64,000 bases of DNA from Cryptomeria japonica (Eukaryota; Streptophyta; Pinopsida; Cupressales; Cupressaceae). The translations under genes and the position numbers were made by a program. Below the pieces are notes generated by a model, which worked only from the letters and a program-made list of their open reading frames with translations, had not been told where the DNA came from and did no database searches. Where the stretch lies: positions 660,774,438 to 660,838,437 of the forward strand of contig NC_081414.1 in NCBI RefSeq assembly GCF_030272615.1, read 5' to 3'. Every line of letters begins with the position of its first letter. The stretch's first letter is position 1. Of the stretch, positions 48,986 through 61,368 are shown piece after piece.

Positions 48986-50364
48986 AAAATTGTAATTTTT
49001 TTTTAGGTTTTTTTAAAAAGAAAAAAAGATAATAATAATAATAATATAAATATATTAAAATTTAAATTAATATATTTTGTTATTATTAAACTTTAATTAA
49101 TATATTACTTTTATATATTAATTATTAATTATGGATTAATGTATATTTTAAATATATATTAATTTAGAAAATTTATATATTAATAAATAATATTAATTAT
49201 ATATTAATTATTGGTCCCTTTATAGCGTATATATTTCCAATGAATAAATAATTGTTGTTCAGTTGCTAATTTTTATTTAGTTAGATATATATATATATAT
49301 ACGTTAATTCATATTTTCAGATGGTGTATTCGCTTTAAATATACGTAAGGAAATTTTATTTCATTGGGAAATGTTTTTCCCCATTTTGATATTTCCTTTT
49401 AAGGTATATTTTCTTTTTGTAAAGGGTAGATTTGTGTTGCTAGAAAGGGGACTAGATTATTGTTCCAAACCAGTATGTCATTGATGTTTTTCTAAGGATT
49501 AAATAAAATATTTAGACGAATAATGCTTTGCATTCATGGGAACTTGGTTGAAAAAAACTCGTAAGGATGTATTTATGTTATGTCTTGATGCATATGAATT
49601 CTGGATGAGGTAGAAAATCGAAAACAACTTAGATCATTTAGAAAACTTGATCAACCTTTAAATGTTTAAATCAATATGAGAAAAGATGGTGTTTTCCGAC
49701 TATTGCTTGTGCAAGGTTTGATTTTTGTATTCACTTTCGTTTAAAGAAATGGCAAAGCCTTGATATGCTTGTTTGGACCTTGTTGTCTGGTTGGTTTGTG
49801 GTTGGCCATAGTGGGTCAAGTCCCCAGTTAGGGTACCATCAGACAAGAGACCTTTGTATTTGCTTTTGATGTGTTCAGTTGGATCCATTTCTATGTAGGG
49901 ATCATTTATGTATTTATTGACCGAAGTGGTCGTTGTATAGTGGTTGAGTTCGCCTAAAAGGCAGAAATGTAAATAACATGAACCTTATGTAATCTTAACT
50001 TAATTAATTGTCAGAGGGGTCTTGCAGTTGAGCAGACCTGGAGATGTAGCCCTCTAGGGGTGAACTCTGAGATCATTTATGTGTTATGTGATGCTTTTGT
50101 CTCTCATGTTTCATAGTTAGTGCTAGCATGTATGGATGCTTTATGTGAGTGTATAATGGGGATTAGATGTCATCTTGTTAAATGCAGTAATTAGGATCAT
50201 AAAAGATTGTAGATATGATTATGGAAAGTATTTTGTTAATATTAACAAAAATAAGTAAGCATGGAAAGAACTCACTAGGTTATGATGGTATTTAAGCATG
50301 TAATGAAATTAGATGCATGGTATATGGTTAAGGAAAAGTTTGAACGTAATGAATGGATAATAAT

Positions 50365-50940
50365 TATTGGATGAACTTGTCATAATACTTAAATTGTAAT
50401 TCTAATGGATGAACTTCATATAGTTACTTACCTTTTTATCTTAATAAATGAACATCATCATAATAGCTATATCTTACTAAATTGGATGAATTCATTTAGT
50501 TATTTACATTTTATTCTAAATAAATGATCTTCATCAAATTAGCTTCATTCTAACTATAATTGGATGAACTCAATTGGTTATCCACATTATAACCTCAATA
50601 ATTGAACTTCATCCTAATACCTACATTTTAACTATAATGGATGAACTCATACGGTTATTTACATTTTAACCTTAATAAATGAACTCCATCTTATTAGCAA
50701 TATTTTAATTACAATGGATGAACTCATATGGTTAATTACATTTTAACCTCTATAAATGAACTTTGATATATTAGTTATATTGTATCTAAAATAGATGGAC
50801 TCGTCACGTTAACCATACTTTAACCTTAATGGATGAATTTGCAAGTGATCTATGTTTTAACTTCTATGGGTAAATTTCCTCATGTTAGCCTCATCTTCAA
50901 CCATAATAGATGAATGCTTCCTAATTTCTATAATGTTAAT
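50365..50940. repeat. ~78-bp tandem repeat array in B 5' LTR
   Basis: About seven degenerate units alternate TGGATGAACTC and AATGAACTTCATC half-units of ~39 bp separated by ACATTTTAAC. The array is repeated in the 3' LTR at about 58195-58765. A's LTR holds only about one unit near 24715-24735. Confidence 0.75.
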
Positions 50941-51193
50941 TCACTGAACAAATTATATCCATGTTTCAAGTAATAACATGTAATTAAGATATCTTGCTTA
51001 ATTGGATCAGATGTCGTGAGTTGAGTTAGGTGTTAGGTTACGTAATCACGTTGGGAAACTCTTTAGGTTCATTTAGTCTTCCATTGTGTTATCTAAGCGT
51101 TAGATAACTCCAATGCATCTTAATGCTATGTCTTATGAATATATTATTAAAAAAAAAAAAAATTTACACTCCATTTGAGTGTTTTAGCTTTAT

Positions 51194-54100
51194 GATGTGG
51201 GTGCTTTCGAATGATTATATGTGCCTTGTATGCTTATTGAGGTCTTGGTCTACAAATTCTCTTATTCTGAAAGAGAGTCATATGTACCTTCTTTTTTATT
51301 CATTGTACTCTTTTGACTAGACTATTTGGGTTGGTTAGTGTTGTTCGCTTAAAGGACTAGTGTGGTAGGTATGAAATGCTTAATATGTAGCAAATTGAAT
51401 GATTATCACCCTTCCTCCTGTCTCTCTCTCTAGAAAGTAAAACAATTTTGATATGTGTAATTATCTTTTATTTCAGTTTTCTTTTTGTGAGAGAAGGTTG
51501 TGACTTCTTGAGCCCTTGTGTGAGCCTTATAACGCTTATGTGTAATTAGATTATAAAGGGCTTTGGTTTGAAAGTTCATATTGGACATTGGGAGAAAATT
51601 GTATGTTACATTAAATAATTCTCCATGTGTCTCATAAGAGTAACATAGTTAAATTCGATCTTAAGTAATGTACATTAATATGCAAATTGTTGTTATGTGA
51701 AAATTACCTTGTTTGTAAAAGAAGTACCAAAAGAGAACATGTTATAGTAGCTTCAAGAGTGTATTTATGTGTTCCACGAAAGATTGTTTTATGTGCTTCT
51801 TCAAACCAATTTGATTGAGGACCTATTTTTAAGCAATGCTCCTTTGAACTTGACTTTGGATATAGATAATTGCCTCATTGTGTTTAGAAAGTGCGAATGA
51901 AAGACTTGTTTGATGTGTATGCATTAATGTGTATTATTTAGTTGATAGCTCCTCATTTACCTTCTTGTCATAATTTGATTTTCAAAGATAGGTTGCAAAT
52001 TTTGATATATTTTCGTATTAAATTAATAATAGTGAGTGCTCTCAAGAGGTCTTGTATTACCGAAAGATTATCTGACTTGATTTCTTGTTCGGAAAACTAG
52101 AACATTCTAATTGCAACCATAATAATTGGAAATGTCATGTTAGGTTGTTTTGGCATCCTCCTAGAAAGATAGTGAAATGAAAACCATGCAACTAAAATGA
52201 TAGACTTTATCTGAGCATATAGTGTAACCTTGTGGATCTTATGTATTCGTAGGAAATAGTTTAATTTTCAAACTCTCTTTCCCCTTCTCCTTGCCTAAGA
52301 TCATAAGATTTTTAGAAATGCTACTAAGAATGCAGTGATTTAAGAAGAATTTTTATAATGCATGTGAAATTGTATGTTTGCTTTTGGCTTCTAATTGAAA
52401 GAGGAAAGTTTTCGATTTGGAAAATAAAATTGCATAGTTAGTACTGTGAATGCAAATGCTTAGTGGAATTTGAGAAAGATATCGGAATGACATTATTTCC
52501 TTGTGTAAATTTGAATTGTTAAGAATTTTAGTACGTGTATCTAGAGTAAACTTTATTTAGTGATTCATGTGGAAAGCATAGGTAAAATCCTTCTTGAGTA
52601 GATGATAGCATATTGAAGATTACCCCCATAAATGTGACTAAACCAGTAATGGTGCTATACCTTGTGTGTTGTAAGAAACCTGTGCTTGCTATGTGTGCCC
52701 ATGGGATGGTGAAGTAATCAACCATGGAGGATATGTTTGCTTATGAGTATGGGAAACCATACTATTAATGTGATGTTGCTTATTTGTTCCCTTACTGAGT
52801 GCCAACCCATGAGTTGTTGATAAGTCAGTATGTGAAGGGGTAGTAATAGAATTCACTATTCCTTGAAAAGTATGAAATGGCGTACGATTAATGTCGACGC
52901 GAAGTGACTTTAGCTTCCCTATTTCGAGGAAAAATATAGTTTTGTAATGAAACTCTATTATAGGTGTACTCAATACTTCCCCTTGTGATGAACCAATATA
53001 TAAGGTTCATGTGTGCCAGCCTAATTCCTATCCTTTATTTTGAGCATATAGATGATAGTTCTTGAGCATAATGATGGATTTTATTGGAGCATCTTTTGCC
53101 TTGTCTTCATGAGAGGCATGTTATTTTTCACATGAGCTGCCAATTGACTAGTGTTGGTAGACTTGTGGGTAGATCTTAGCCATGTATACCTCTGGCTTAC
53201 GGTGAGTATCCTGAGAGGAACATCACTATGTGGGGTGTAACTTGCGCATGCCCTTTTTCGCGAGGTACACTACTATGCGGGATACGTCCATTGCGTACCC
53301 TTTCCGCTTGGAGTATTGCCATGTCATGCGGAGACATGATGTGGAATGTAGTAGACATTTCCATGTGGCCTACCAATAGGTTTAGGGTAGAGCCATGCCA
53401 CGTGACGACGTGATGTGGGGTGATGTCGAGCTGCACACTATCATGTCATACGGATGTGTGACTAGGCCACACCACATGATGAGCTATTGTGATAGCTAGA
53501 CGATTGTTCCTTCCTTCCTCGTTGGTGGCTAGATGCTAGTCACATAGTGATGTTATGTGCACTTATGATATTTTATTTTATTTTATTTCCCTATGGGCCA
53601 GCAATTTATTTTATTTTGACCTTGAAGGTTTAGCCACGATCTTGCGATCTTTTTCTTACTTGATTTGATATTGCAATTCCGGAATTATTATCTTGTCTTA
53701 CTGTTGGAATTGATGATTATTATCTTTATTCTTCTATACTTTGGTGGCTAAACCGGTTTATCCTTGTTGTTTTCGTATGCTGGTCTTGTGTTGGAATGTG
53801 AATTCCTCTCCAAGAATATAGGAGATAGTCTTGGTTGAGAGTATACGAGGAAGTGGATATAGGGAACCTCAAGGATGGGGGTATGTGATGTTGTGAGACA
53901 ACTAGGATTAACTACCTACCTATGTGTGGTGACTATCTCTTGGAGGCTAAACACCTTACGTAACAAGGGATGTTCATGAGGGTCTTGTATGGAAGGTAGC
54001 ACCGCTATGGTATACCCTAGCACCATCAAGCCCTTGAGTGAGTTGTTGGATATTTATGATGAGGTTATTTGTTCTGAGATCAAGCATAGAGATGCTGATC

Positions 54101-54742
54101 GTGCATGTTATCTTTGTCTGAGCATTAGACATGCTCACATGTGGCCTTTTATGTTGTGCAATTCTAGTTATGTGGATGGTTATTATGTGAAATCATGGAT
54201 TAAATGACGTTAACTTGTCACTATGTTATGGGACATAGTCATTGGAAAGGTTCTTTTATGCCTGGAATGTGTAAACAAATTGAGTTATTTACGTTGCCCT
54301 TATTTATTGAAAGATAACTTGGTTGTAGGAATTTATATTTGAAGCTAGTTCTATGTGATAAAGTTTTGTTAAAAAAGTAATGGTAAAGGAAATTTATCAT
54401 GATGGCATGTTTTCTTGTCCTACTTGGTAGAATGAGTATGGTAATTGTGGTTTACCTCTTTTAGTGCTTTGATTGGTGTAATGAAAGGAAGAAAATTCTT
54501 GTTTCTCTGCTATGATTATGGATAATTCCTAGAATATTTTAAGAAATGTATGGCTTTAGAGGTATCTTGCCTATGGATATGGACATTCTTAGAGGTTTTA
54601 GCAATAATGTTTCATTTATTTACAGAAAGGTTCATATGTGCAGACTTATAATTGTTAAATGAGTTTCAGGGCTAATACGTGTGCATGATTTCCGTCTAGC
54701 CTTACAACTTCTGGGAGTAAGTCGAAGCCTGGGGGGGAGAAA
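51194..54742 (+). other. non-coding interior of B
   Basis: It aligns with A 25198-26304 and 27761-30116. It contains no Gag or Pol motif in any frame. The primer site and about 170 bp of leader found in A are missing at 51193/51194. The short frame 53989-54207 is not maintained in A and is not called. It ends with the purine tract GGGGGGGAGAAA (54731-54742). Confidence 0.75.
54731..54742 (+). other. polypurine tract of B
   Basis: GGGGGGGAGAAA abuts the TG start of the 3' LTR, equivalent to 30105-30116 in A. Confidence 0.85.
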
Positions 54743-57700
54743 TGTAGTGCCCTACCCTAGTCAGTCTTGTACCACCTGTTTGACTTTGGTTGACTTTTCC
54801 TATGTGGCATTCTTGAATGGTTGAATTACTGTTATGTAATGTTGTAGATTAGATAATATGAATATTGTGCATACCTATTATTGTGCTTTCACATTGAATC
54901 TTGTGTAAGTTTAATCGTTTCCCTAATTCTTGTTATAAATCTTGAGCTAATGCCTTCATTGAATATGTATATATATGTATGCTTGTGTGACTCATGGTTG
55001 CAGGAGATTGCAGGTACAATATCGCCTAGGTGCGAGGTTCGTCTCCATCGGGATTCATAGGGTTGAGTATACCTTTTTCATCCTTAGGATTTGGATTAGG
55101 TGGTCGTAAAACCCTCATCTTTCCTTAGCCATGATCAAGTGAGCGTCGTGTGTGGTCTGTCGGTTTTCTTTTCGTATGGGTTTGCGTGTCGTGTGATTGG
55201 TTGGCTTTCTTGGTTTGCGTGTGGTAAAATGGAGTACTTTATCCTAAGTATTTAATTTGATTTAATGTGTTCATTTATGCATTAGTAATTGCGAAATCAA
55301 AATAAATAGGTTTCTTTTAGGTGATTAATCATTAATTAAAAAGGATCACTATATTTATGTTTGTAGCAAGTTTAAGTATTTAATTTAATTTAATGTATTC
55401 ATTTACGCATTAGTAATTGAGGAATTAAAATAAATAAGTTTCTTTTATGTGAATAATCATTAATTAAAAAAGATCGCTTTATTTATGTTTGTCACGAGTT
55501 TAATTTAATGGTTAATTTTAAATAACAAATTTAATTAGTTTATGCGTTTTAAAAAGGAAAGATTTAAAGTTATTTGAAATAGAAATAAGTTAATCTCTTT
55601 TGTGTTTTGGAAAAGAAAGATTAATTTTACTTATTTAAGAAAATCAATTTTGATTAGAAAAGTAAGTTTTATTCATATATATTTTGATTTAGTGTGAAAG
55701 AGTGATTTTGGGAATTAATTTAATTAAAATATTTTATCCCCGTCAATATTGTGAAAAATAAATGTTAACTTAGCTAACAATTAAATGAGAGAGAAGCTTT
55801 TTAATTTTTAATTAGAAAAGCAAGTTAGATTATTTGAATAATTGAAAAGAATGATTATTTTCATTTTTTTTATTTAAAAAGTGCTTAAATTCGAAATTAG
55901 AAAATTAGGTCAAAATTTCATTCTTCTAACCTAGGTTGAAAAATATTTTGGGGTTGTTGAATTTTTTGGGGAAAAAAAATATTTTGGATCGAGAAATTGG
56001 GGATTTTGGAGGAAAATGGATATTTTCTTGAATGGCAGGTTGGGCTCGTCTTCAAAATCTTGCCAGGAATGTGAAATGAGGTAGGATTCGAATGCATCTC
56101 TTGAGTTCTTGTGGTATTGGGTTTGTCTCTTCAAAAAAAAAAGAATGGTTTTTCTTGATGATTTCTTACTCTAAACCTCCATGAATGTTGTTAAAATATA
56201 GGTTTCAGTTTTGAAAATATTGTTTGTTCTAGGGTCAAGATTGCCTAAATGGTTTTGTGTTTTAGCAAATCTTGCATATTTGAAGGCCATTGAGTATTTG
56301 GAAAATCATAAACTTGTTGAGAAAAAATTTCCCATAATGTTGTTTTGAACAATCTGGAAAATATATGGGACTGTGATAAAAAGGAAATGGGGGTTTACGT
56401 TTTTTGGCATTTCATTTATTTCTATTCAAAAAAAATTATTTTAAATCGAAACTTTAAACAAACCAAAAAATAAAATAAAATTAAAAAAAGGGGGGGAAAA
56501 GAAAATATTTTGGGGTTTTGGGGGGGGAGCCGAAGCTCAACCCACGCCCCTCCCCTTTCCGCCTCCCGCAAGAGCCCTTGCGTCCACCCTGTGGAAGCAG
56601 ATAGACTGCGTCCACGTGAGTGGCCACAACTACCCCGCTCCACAGTGTGGAGGCCGAAGGGTCTGCGACCCCCACAACGGCCATAGAGACCCCAGCTCCA
56701 CTGTGTGTGGAGGCCGAGGGTTTGCGTCCACCGTGGTGGCCGCAAGCCCGACAGCTAGGGCACAGTTGCCCCCACTCCCATTATGGGAGGTGGGCCTGCA
56801 GCTGCCCAAGGGTTTGCCGCCCTCCACATATTTTAAAATTGTAATTTTTTTTTTTAGTTTTTTTAAAAAGAAAAAAAGATAATAATAATATAAATATATT
56901 AAAATTTAAATTAATATATTTTGTTATTATTAAACTTTAATTAATATATTACTTTTATATATTAATTATTAATTATGGATTAATGTATATTTTAAATATA
57001 TATTAATTTAGGAAATTTATATATTAATATAAAATATTAATTATATATTAATTATTGGTCCCTTTATAGCGTATATATTTCCAATGAATAAACAATTGTT
57101 GTTCAGTTGCTAATTTTTATTTAGTTAGATATATATATACGCTAATTCATAGTTTCAGATGGTGTATTTGCTTTAAATATACATAAGGGAATTTTATTTC
57201 ATTGGGAAATGTTTTTCCCCATTTTGATATTTCCTTTTAAGGTATATTTTCTTTTTGTAAAGGGTGGATTTGTGTTTCTAGAAAGGGGACTAGATCCAAA
57301 CCAGTATGTCATTGATGTTTTTCTAAGGATTAAATAAAATATTTAGACGAATAATGCTTTGCATTCATGGGAACTTGGTTGAAATAAACTCATAAGGATG
57401 AATTTATATTATGTCTTGATGCATATGAATTTTGGATGAGGTAGAAAACTGAAAACAACTTAGATCATTTAGAAAACTTGATCAACCTTTAAATGTTTAA
57501 ATCAATCTGGGAAAAGATGGTATTTTCTGATTATTGCTTGTGCAAGGTTTGACTTTTGTATTTGCTTTCGTTTAAAGAAATGGCAAAGCCTTGATATGCT
57601 TGTTTGGACCCTATCGTCTAGTTGGTTTGTGGTTGGCCATAGTGGGTCAAGTCCCTAGTTAGGGTACCATCAGACAAGAGACCTTTGTAATTGCTTTTGA

Positions 57701-59054
57701 TGTGTTCAGTTGGATCTGTTTCTATGTAGGGATCATTTATGTATTTATTGACCAAAGTGGTCATTCTATAGTGGTTGAGATTGCCTAAAAGGCAAAAATG
57801 TAAATGACATGAACCTTATGTAATCTTAACTTAATTAATTGCCAGAGGGGTCTTGCAGTTGAGCAGACCTGGAGATGTAGTCCTCTAGGGGTGAACACCG
57901 AGATCATTTCTGTGTTATGTGATACTTTTGTCTCTCATGTTTCATAGTTAATGCTAGCATGTATGGATGCATTATGTGAGTGTATAATGGGGATTAGATG
58001 TCATCTTGTTAAATGCAGTAATTAGGATCATAAAAGATTGTAGATATGATTATGGAAAGTATTTTGTTAATGTTAACGCAAATAAGTAAGCAAGGAAAGA
58101 ACTCACTAGGTTATGATGGTATTTAAGCATGTAATGAAATTAGATGCATGGTATATGGTTAAGGAAAATTTTGAACGTAATGAATGGATAACAATTATTG
58201 GATGAACTTGTCATAATACCTAAATTGTAATTCTAATGGATGAACTTCATTTCGTTACTTACCTTTTTATCTTAATAAATGAACATCATCATAATAGCTA
58301 TATCTTACTAAATTGGATGAATTCATTTAGTTATTTACGTTTTATTCTAAATAAATGATCTTCATCAAATTAGCTTCATTCTAACTATAATTGGATGAAC
58401 TCAATTGGTTATCCACATTATAACCTTAATAAATGAACTTCATCCTAATACCTACATTTTTACTATAATGAATGAACTCATACGGTTATTTACATTTTAA
58501 CCTTAATAAATGAACTCCATCTTCTTAGCAATATTTTAATTACAATGGATGAACTCATATGGTTAATTACATTTTAACCTCTATAAATGAACTTCAATAT
58601 ATTAGTTATATCGTATCTAAAATAGATGGACTCGTCACGTTAACCATATTTTAACCTTAATGGATGAATTTGCAAGTGATCTATTTTTTAACTTCTATGG
58701 GTAAATTTCCTCATGTTAGCCTCATCTTCAACCATAATAGATGAACGCTTCCTAATTTCTATAATGTTAATTCACTAAAAAAATTATATCCATGTTTCAA
58801 GTAATAACATGTAATTAAGATATCCTGCTTAATTGGATCAGATGCCGCGAGTTGAGTTAGGTGTTAGGTTATGTAATCACATTGGGAAACTCCTTAGGTT
58901 CATTTAGTCTTGCACTGTGTTATCTAAGCGTTAGATAACTCCAATGCATCTTAATGTTGTGTCTTATGAATATATTATTAAAATATATATATATTTACAC
59001 TCCATTTGAGTGTTTTAGCTTTATCCCTTCGGGGTTTTCTGGTGGGGCATTACA
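54743..59054 (+). repeat. 3' LTR of B (4312 bp)
   Basis: It starts TGTAGTGCCCTACC and ends GGTGGGGCATTACA. The GC-rich module is at 56507-56826 and the ~78-bp repeats at 58195-58765. Complete, unlike the 5' LTR. Confidence 0.9.
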
Positions 59055-59059
59055 GTACC

Positions 59060-60532
59060 AAACTGGTACTGAGAGGGGGGCGTGAATCAGTACAGATATA
59101 AAAAAAAATTCCTGAAACGGTTTGACTACAAACAGTGAACTTGACTGGCAATCACTAACACCGGTCATAAACCAAATTACTACCGGTTAAGCACAATGAG
59201 ATTGTGAAAGATATAAACTCGAAACACTTATCTTACCACACAACCTACACCCTCATTTCCACATTATCCTTTTGCATAAACATGTAATCTATCATCAAAA
59301 AAAATATAATAACATGCTAGATCAACATGATTCACCGCTTGACAGAAAACAACAAAGTATCATATGAAAAGGACATCACACATGACACACATATTTTTCA
59401 TGTGGAAACCCAACTAGGAAAAACCACGGTGGGGATGAATACCCACAAGCTATTTTTGAATTCTTTAGAAGTCCACTCTATTAGGAGCCTAGTCCGGTTA
59501 AAGACTGTTACAATAAGTTCTGTTAAGAACCGATCTTGTTAGGGATTAGCCAGTTAAGGGATGGCTAGAATACCCGGTTAAGGGTTAAACCCTGTTAGAG
59601 GATTTCATGAACCCAATGGCTTTGAGTCACCCTATTAAAGAATTTATAGCAAGCTAGTTAAAGCTACCTTGTTAAGTGATTTTCCAACTATTGAAGTGTT
59701 TAGAGATCAACAGGTATTACAATGATATGGTAGTAGCACTTCAATGCCAATGCAGATCCGCTTTAGTTCCTTTCTTCTGCATACACACTCTGTAGGTATC
59801 AACCCTCTTATTTGGTCTGGCAAGAATCACATATCTTTTCACTTAGATACACACACAATATTTTCCAACAATTTCAACATGAAACACAACATCGACCTTA
59901 TAGGAAACAGATAGGTCGGTAACGTAAACCCTAAACCCTAAACATTTAGGTTGAGCAGTTCAGTTGGTTCAATCCTGGCCATTGAACACTTTCCATTTGA
60001 ATACAACAGTCTTGGACAGTTCTCAAGACATTCTCCATCATTCGTTCTTTGCCGCTTCTTGGAGGTGATAACCCATCACGCATTCTCCGCCGTTTATAGG
60101 GACTTCACTCATTCCTGAGGTAGATATGATCAATCCCCTTCATGCAAGATCCTTCACGCACATGAGGCTGATGTGGCAACATGATCTGATCTCCATTACA
60201 CTGCTAACTCATCACACAATGCCATCGGTTGAATCACATAGGCTCAAAACACTTCAACCGAAAACCCTGAAGCTGAGACTACCAACCGGTAGTCATACCA
60301 TATTAAACCACTTCACCTTTAGCACATATATCGATTCTCATCATTCTACCGGTTCACTTTGCCTAGTTGCTTAACTTCAATAAACATGTTCACTCTTCAT
60401 CATATTACCAGTTCACTCTTTATCATATTACCGGTTCTCTCTTGAGCATATTACCGGTTCATTCTTTCAGCATATTGACATCAATGACAACACAATATCA
60501 TCATGTCAACATATTCTACACATATGCCAACA
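59060..60532 (-). repeat. C 3' LTR, main part
   Basis: With 46915-46943 it forms a 1.5 kb LTR whose minus-strand start is TGTTGGCATATGTG. It contains telomere-like AAACCCTA repeats (59936-59953), a minus-strand TATAAA (60093-60098) and several CATATTACCGGTTC-type words near 60405-60465. Confidence 0.9.
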
Positions 60533-60786
60533 ATCTCCCCCTTTGGCATTGATGGCAATATACAAAGAATACAAAGATATCTCTTTTTCTGCATCACTCC
60601 TTCTCCTTAATACTGCAGATATCTTCTTCACTTCACATCTTCTCCCCCTTTGATAGCAATGCCAAAGTGGAGGCACAAGTTTCCCTGTTCCACTATGCTG
60701 CTCTCTCGAAGGAGTAGCATCCTTCAACACATCAATCCTGAAAAGATATAGCAAAGTAAGAACTGACTGATGTGGAGCACAAAAAT
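60533..60786 (-). other. C 3' untranslated region with polypurine tract
   Basis: On the minus strand GCCAAAGGGGGAGAT (60533-60547) directly precedes the LTR and is the polypurine tract. A second similar purine run lies near 60641-60655. No ORF of note. Confidence 0.8.
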
Positions 60787-61368
60787 TTAGTTTACTTCTT
60801 GAAGGGACAGCACCCCTAATTCACCTCTCAGATAGGTAAAAGTAGCCTCTGGTAGAGGCTTGGTGAATATGTCTGCTAACTGCTCCTTACTGGAAAAATG
60901 TTCCAATACTACTTTGTTCTGAACCTTTTCCCTCAAGAAATGATACTTGAGTTCAAAGTGCTTGGTTCTAGCATGTAAAACTGGATTCTTGGAAATGTTA
61001 ATTGCACTTGTATTGTCACAAAATATACTTGCTAGTCTAGATACAGGAACTTTGAAGCCATTTAGTACACGCTTCATCCAAATAGTCTAGGTACAGTTCA
61101 TAAAAGCTGCAACATACTCTACCTCTCCTATAGACTGAGAGATACAACTCTGCTTTTTACTCATCCATGAGACCAGTCTATGACCGAGAAAGAATGCACC
61201 ACCAGTTGTGCTCTTCTGGTCATCCACATTACCAGCCCAATTAGCATCTATGAACACTTTCAGATTGAAATCATCATTGTATGGATACCATAATCCATAG
61301 TCAATAGTTCCCTTCAAATATCTAAGAATTCGCTTGACTGCTACCAAGTGGGATTCTCTTGGGCTTTG
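60787..61368 (-). pseudogene. C RNase H and Pol C-terminus
   Basis: It reads from about 61368 down to TAA 60787-60789. AVKRILRYLKGTIDYGLWY is followed by IDANWAGNVDDQKSTTGGAFFLG, SWMSKKQSCISQSIGEVEYVA, then TAG 61087-61089 where Gln is usual (CT-Q-TIWMK). Next come FCDNTSAINISKNP, HFLREKV and LADIFTKPLPEATFTYLR. The frame is single apart from the TAG, and all RNase H landmarks are present. Confidence 0.9.

Larger units (their letters stand above)
46944..51193 (+). repeat. 5' LTR of B (3' end deleted)
   Basis: It aligns with 54743-59054 but stops at GCTTTAT, about 31 bp short of the expected GGGGCATTACA end, and runs straight into interior sequence. It contains a GC-rich module (48664-48985), a TA run near 49285-49303 and the TGGATGAACT repeat array. 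Confidence 0.88.
46944..59054 (+). mobile_element. LARD-like non-coding LTR element 'B' (nested in C's LTR)
   Basis: A 12.1 kb insertion is flanked by GTACC on both sides (46939-46943 and 59055-59059). LTRs of about 4.3 kb flank a ~3.55 kb interior with no coding capacity. LTR ends (TGTAGTACCCTACC ... GGGGCATTACA) and the interior are homologous to A, so A and B are sister families. The LTR pair is about 96% identical by eye. A deletion has removed the end of the 5' LTR and the primer site. Confidence 0.9.

Noticed and set aside
53989-54207. 72-codon ORF in B interior
   Set aside because: The homologous part of A (near 29380-29600) is frame-broken, and no domain is seen.
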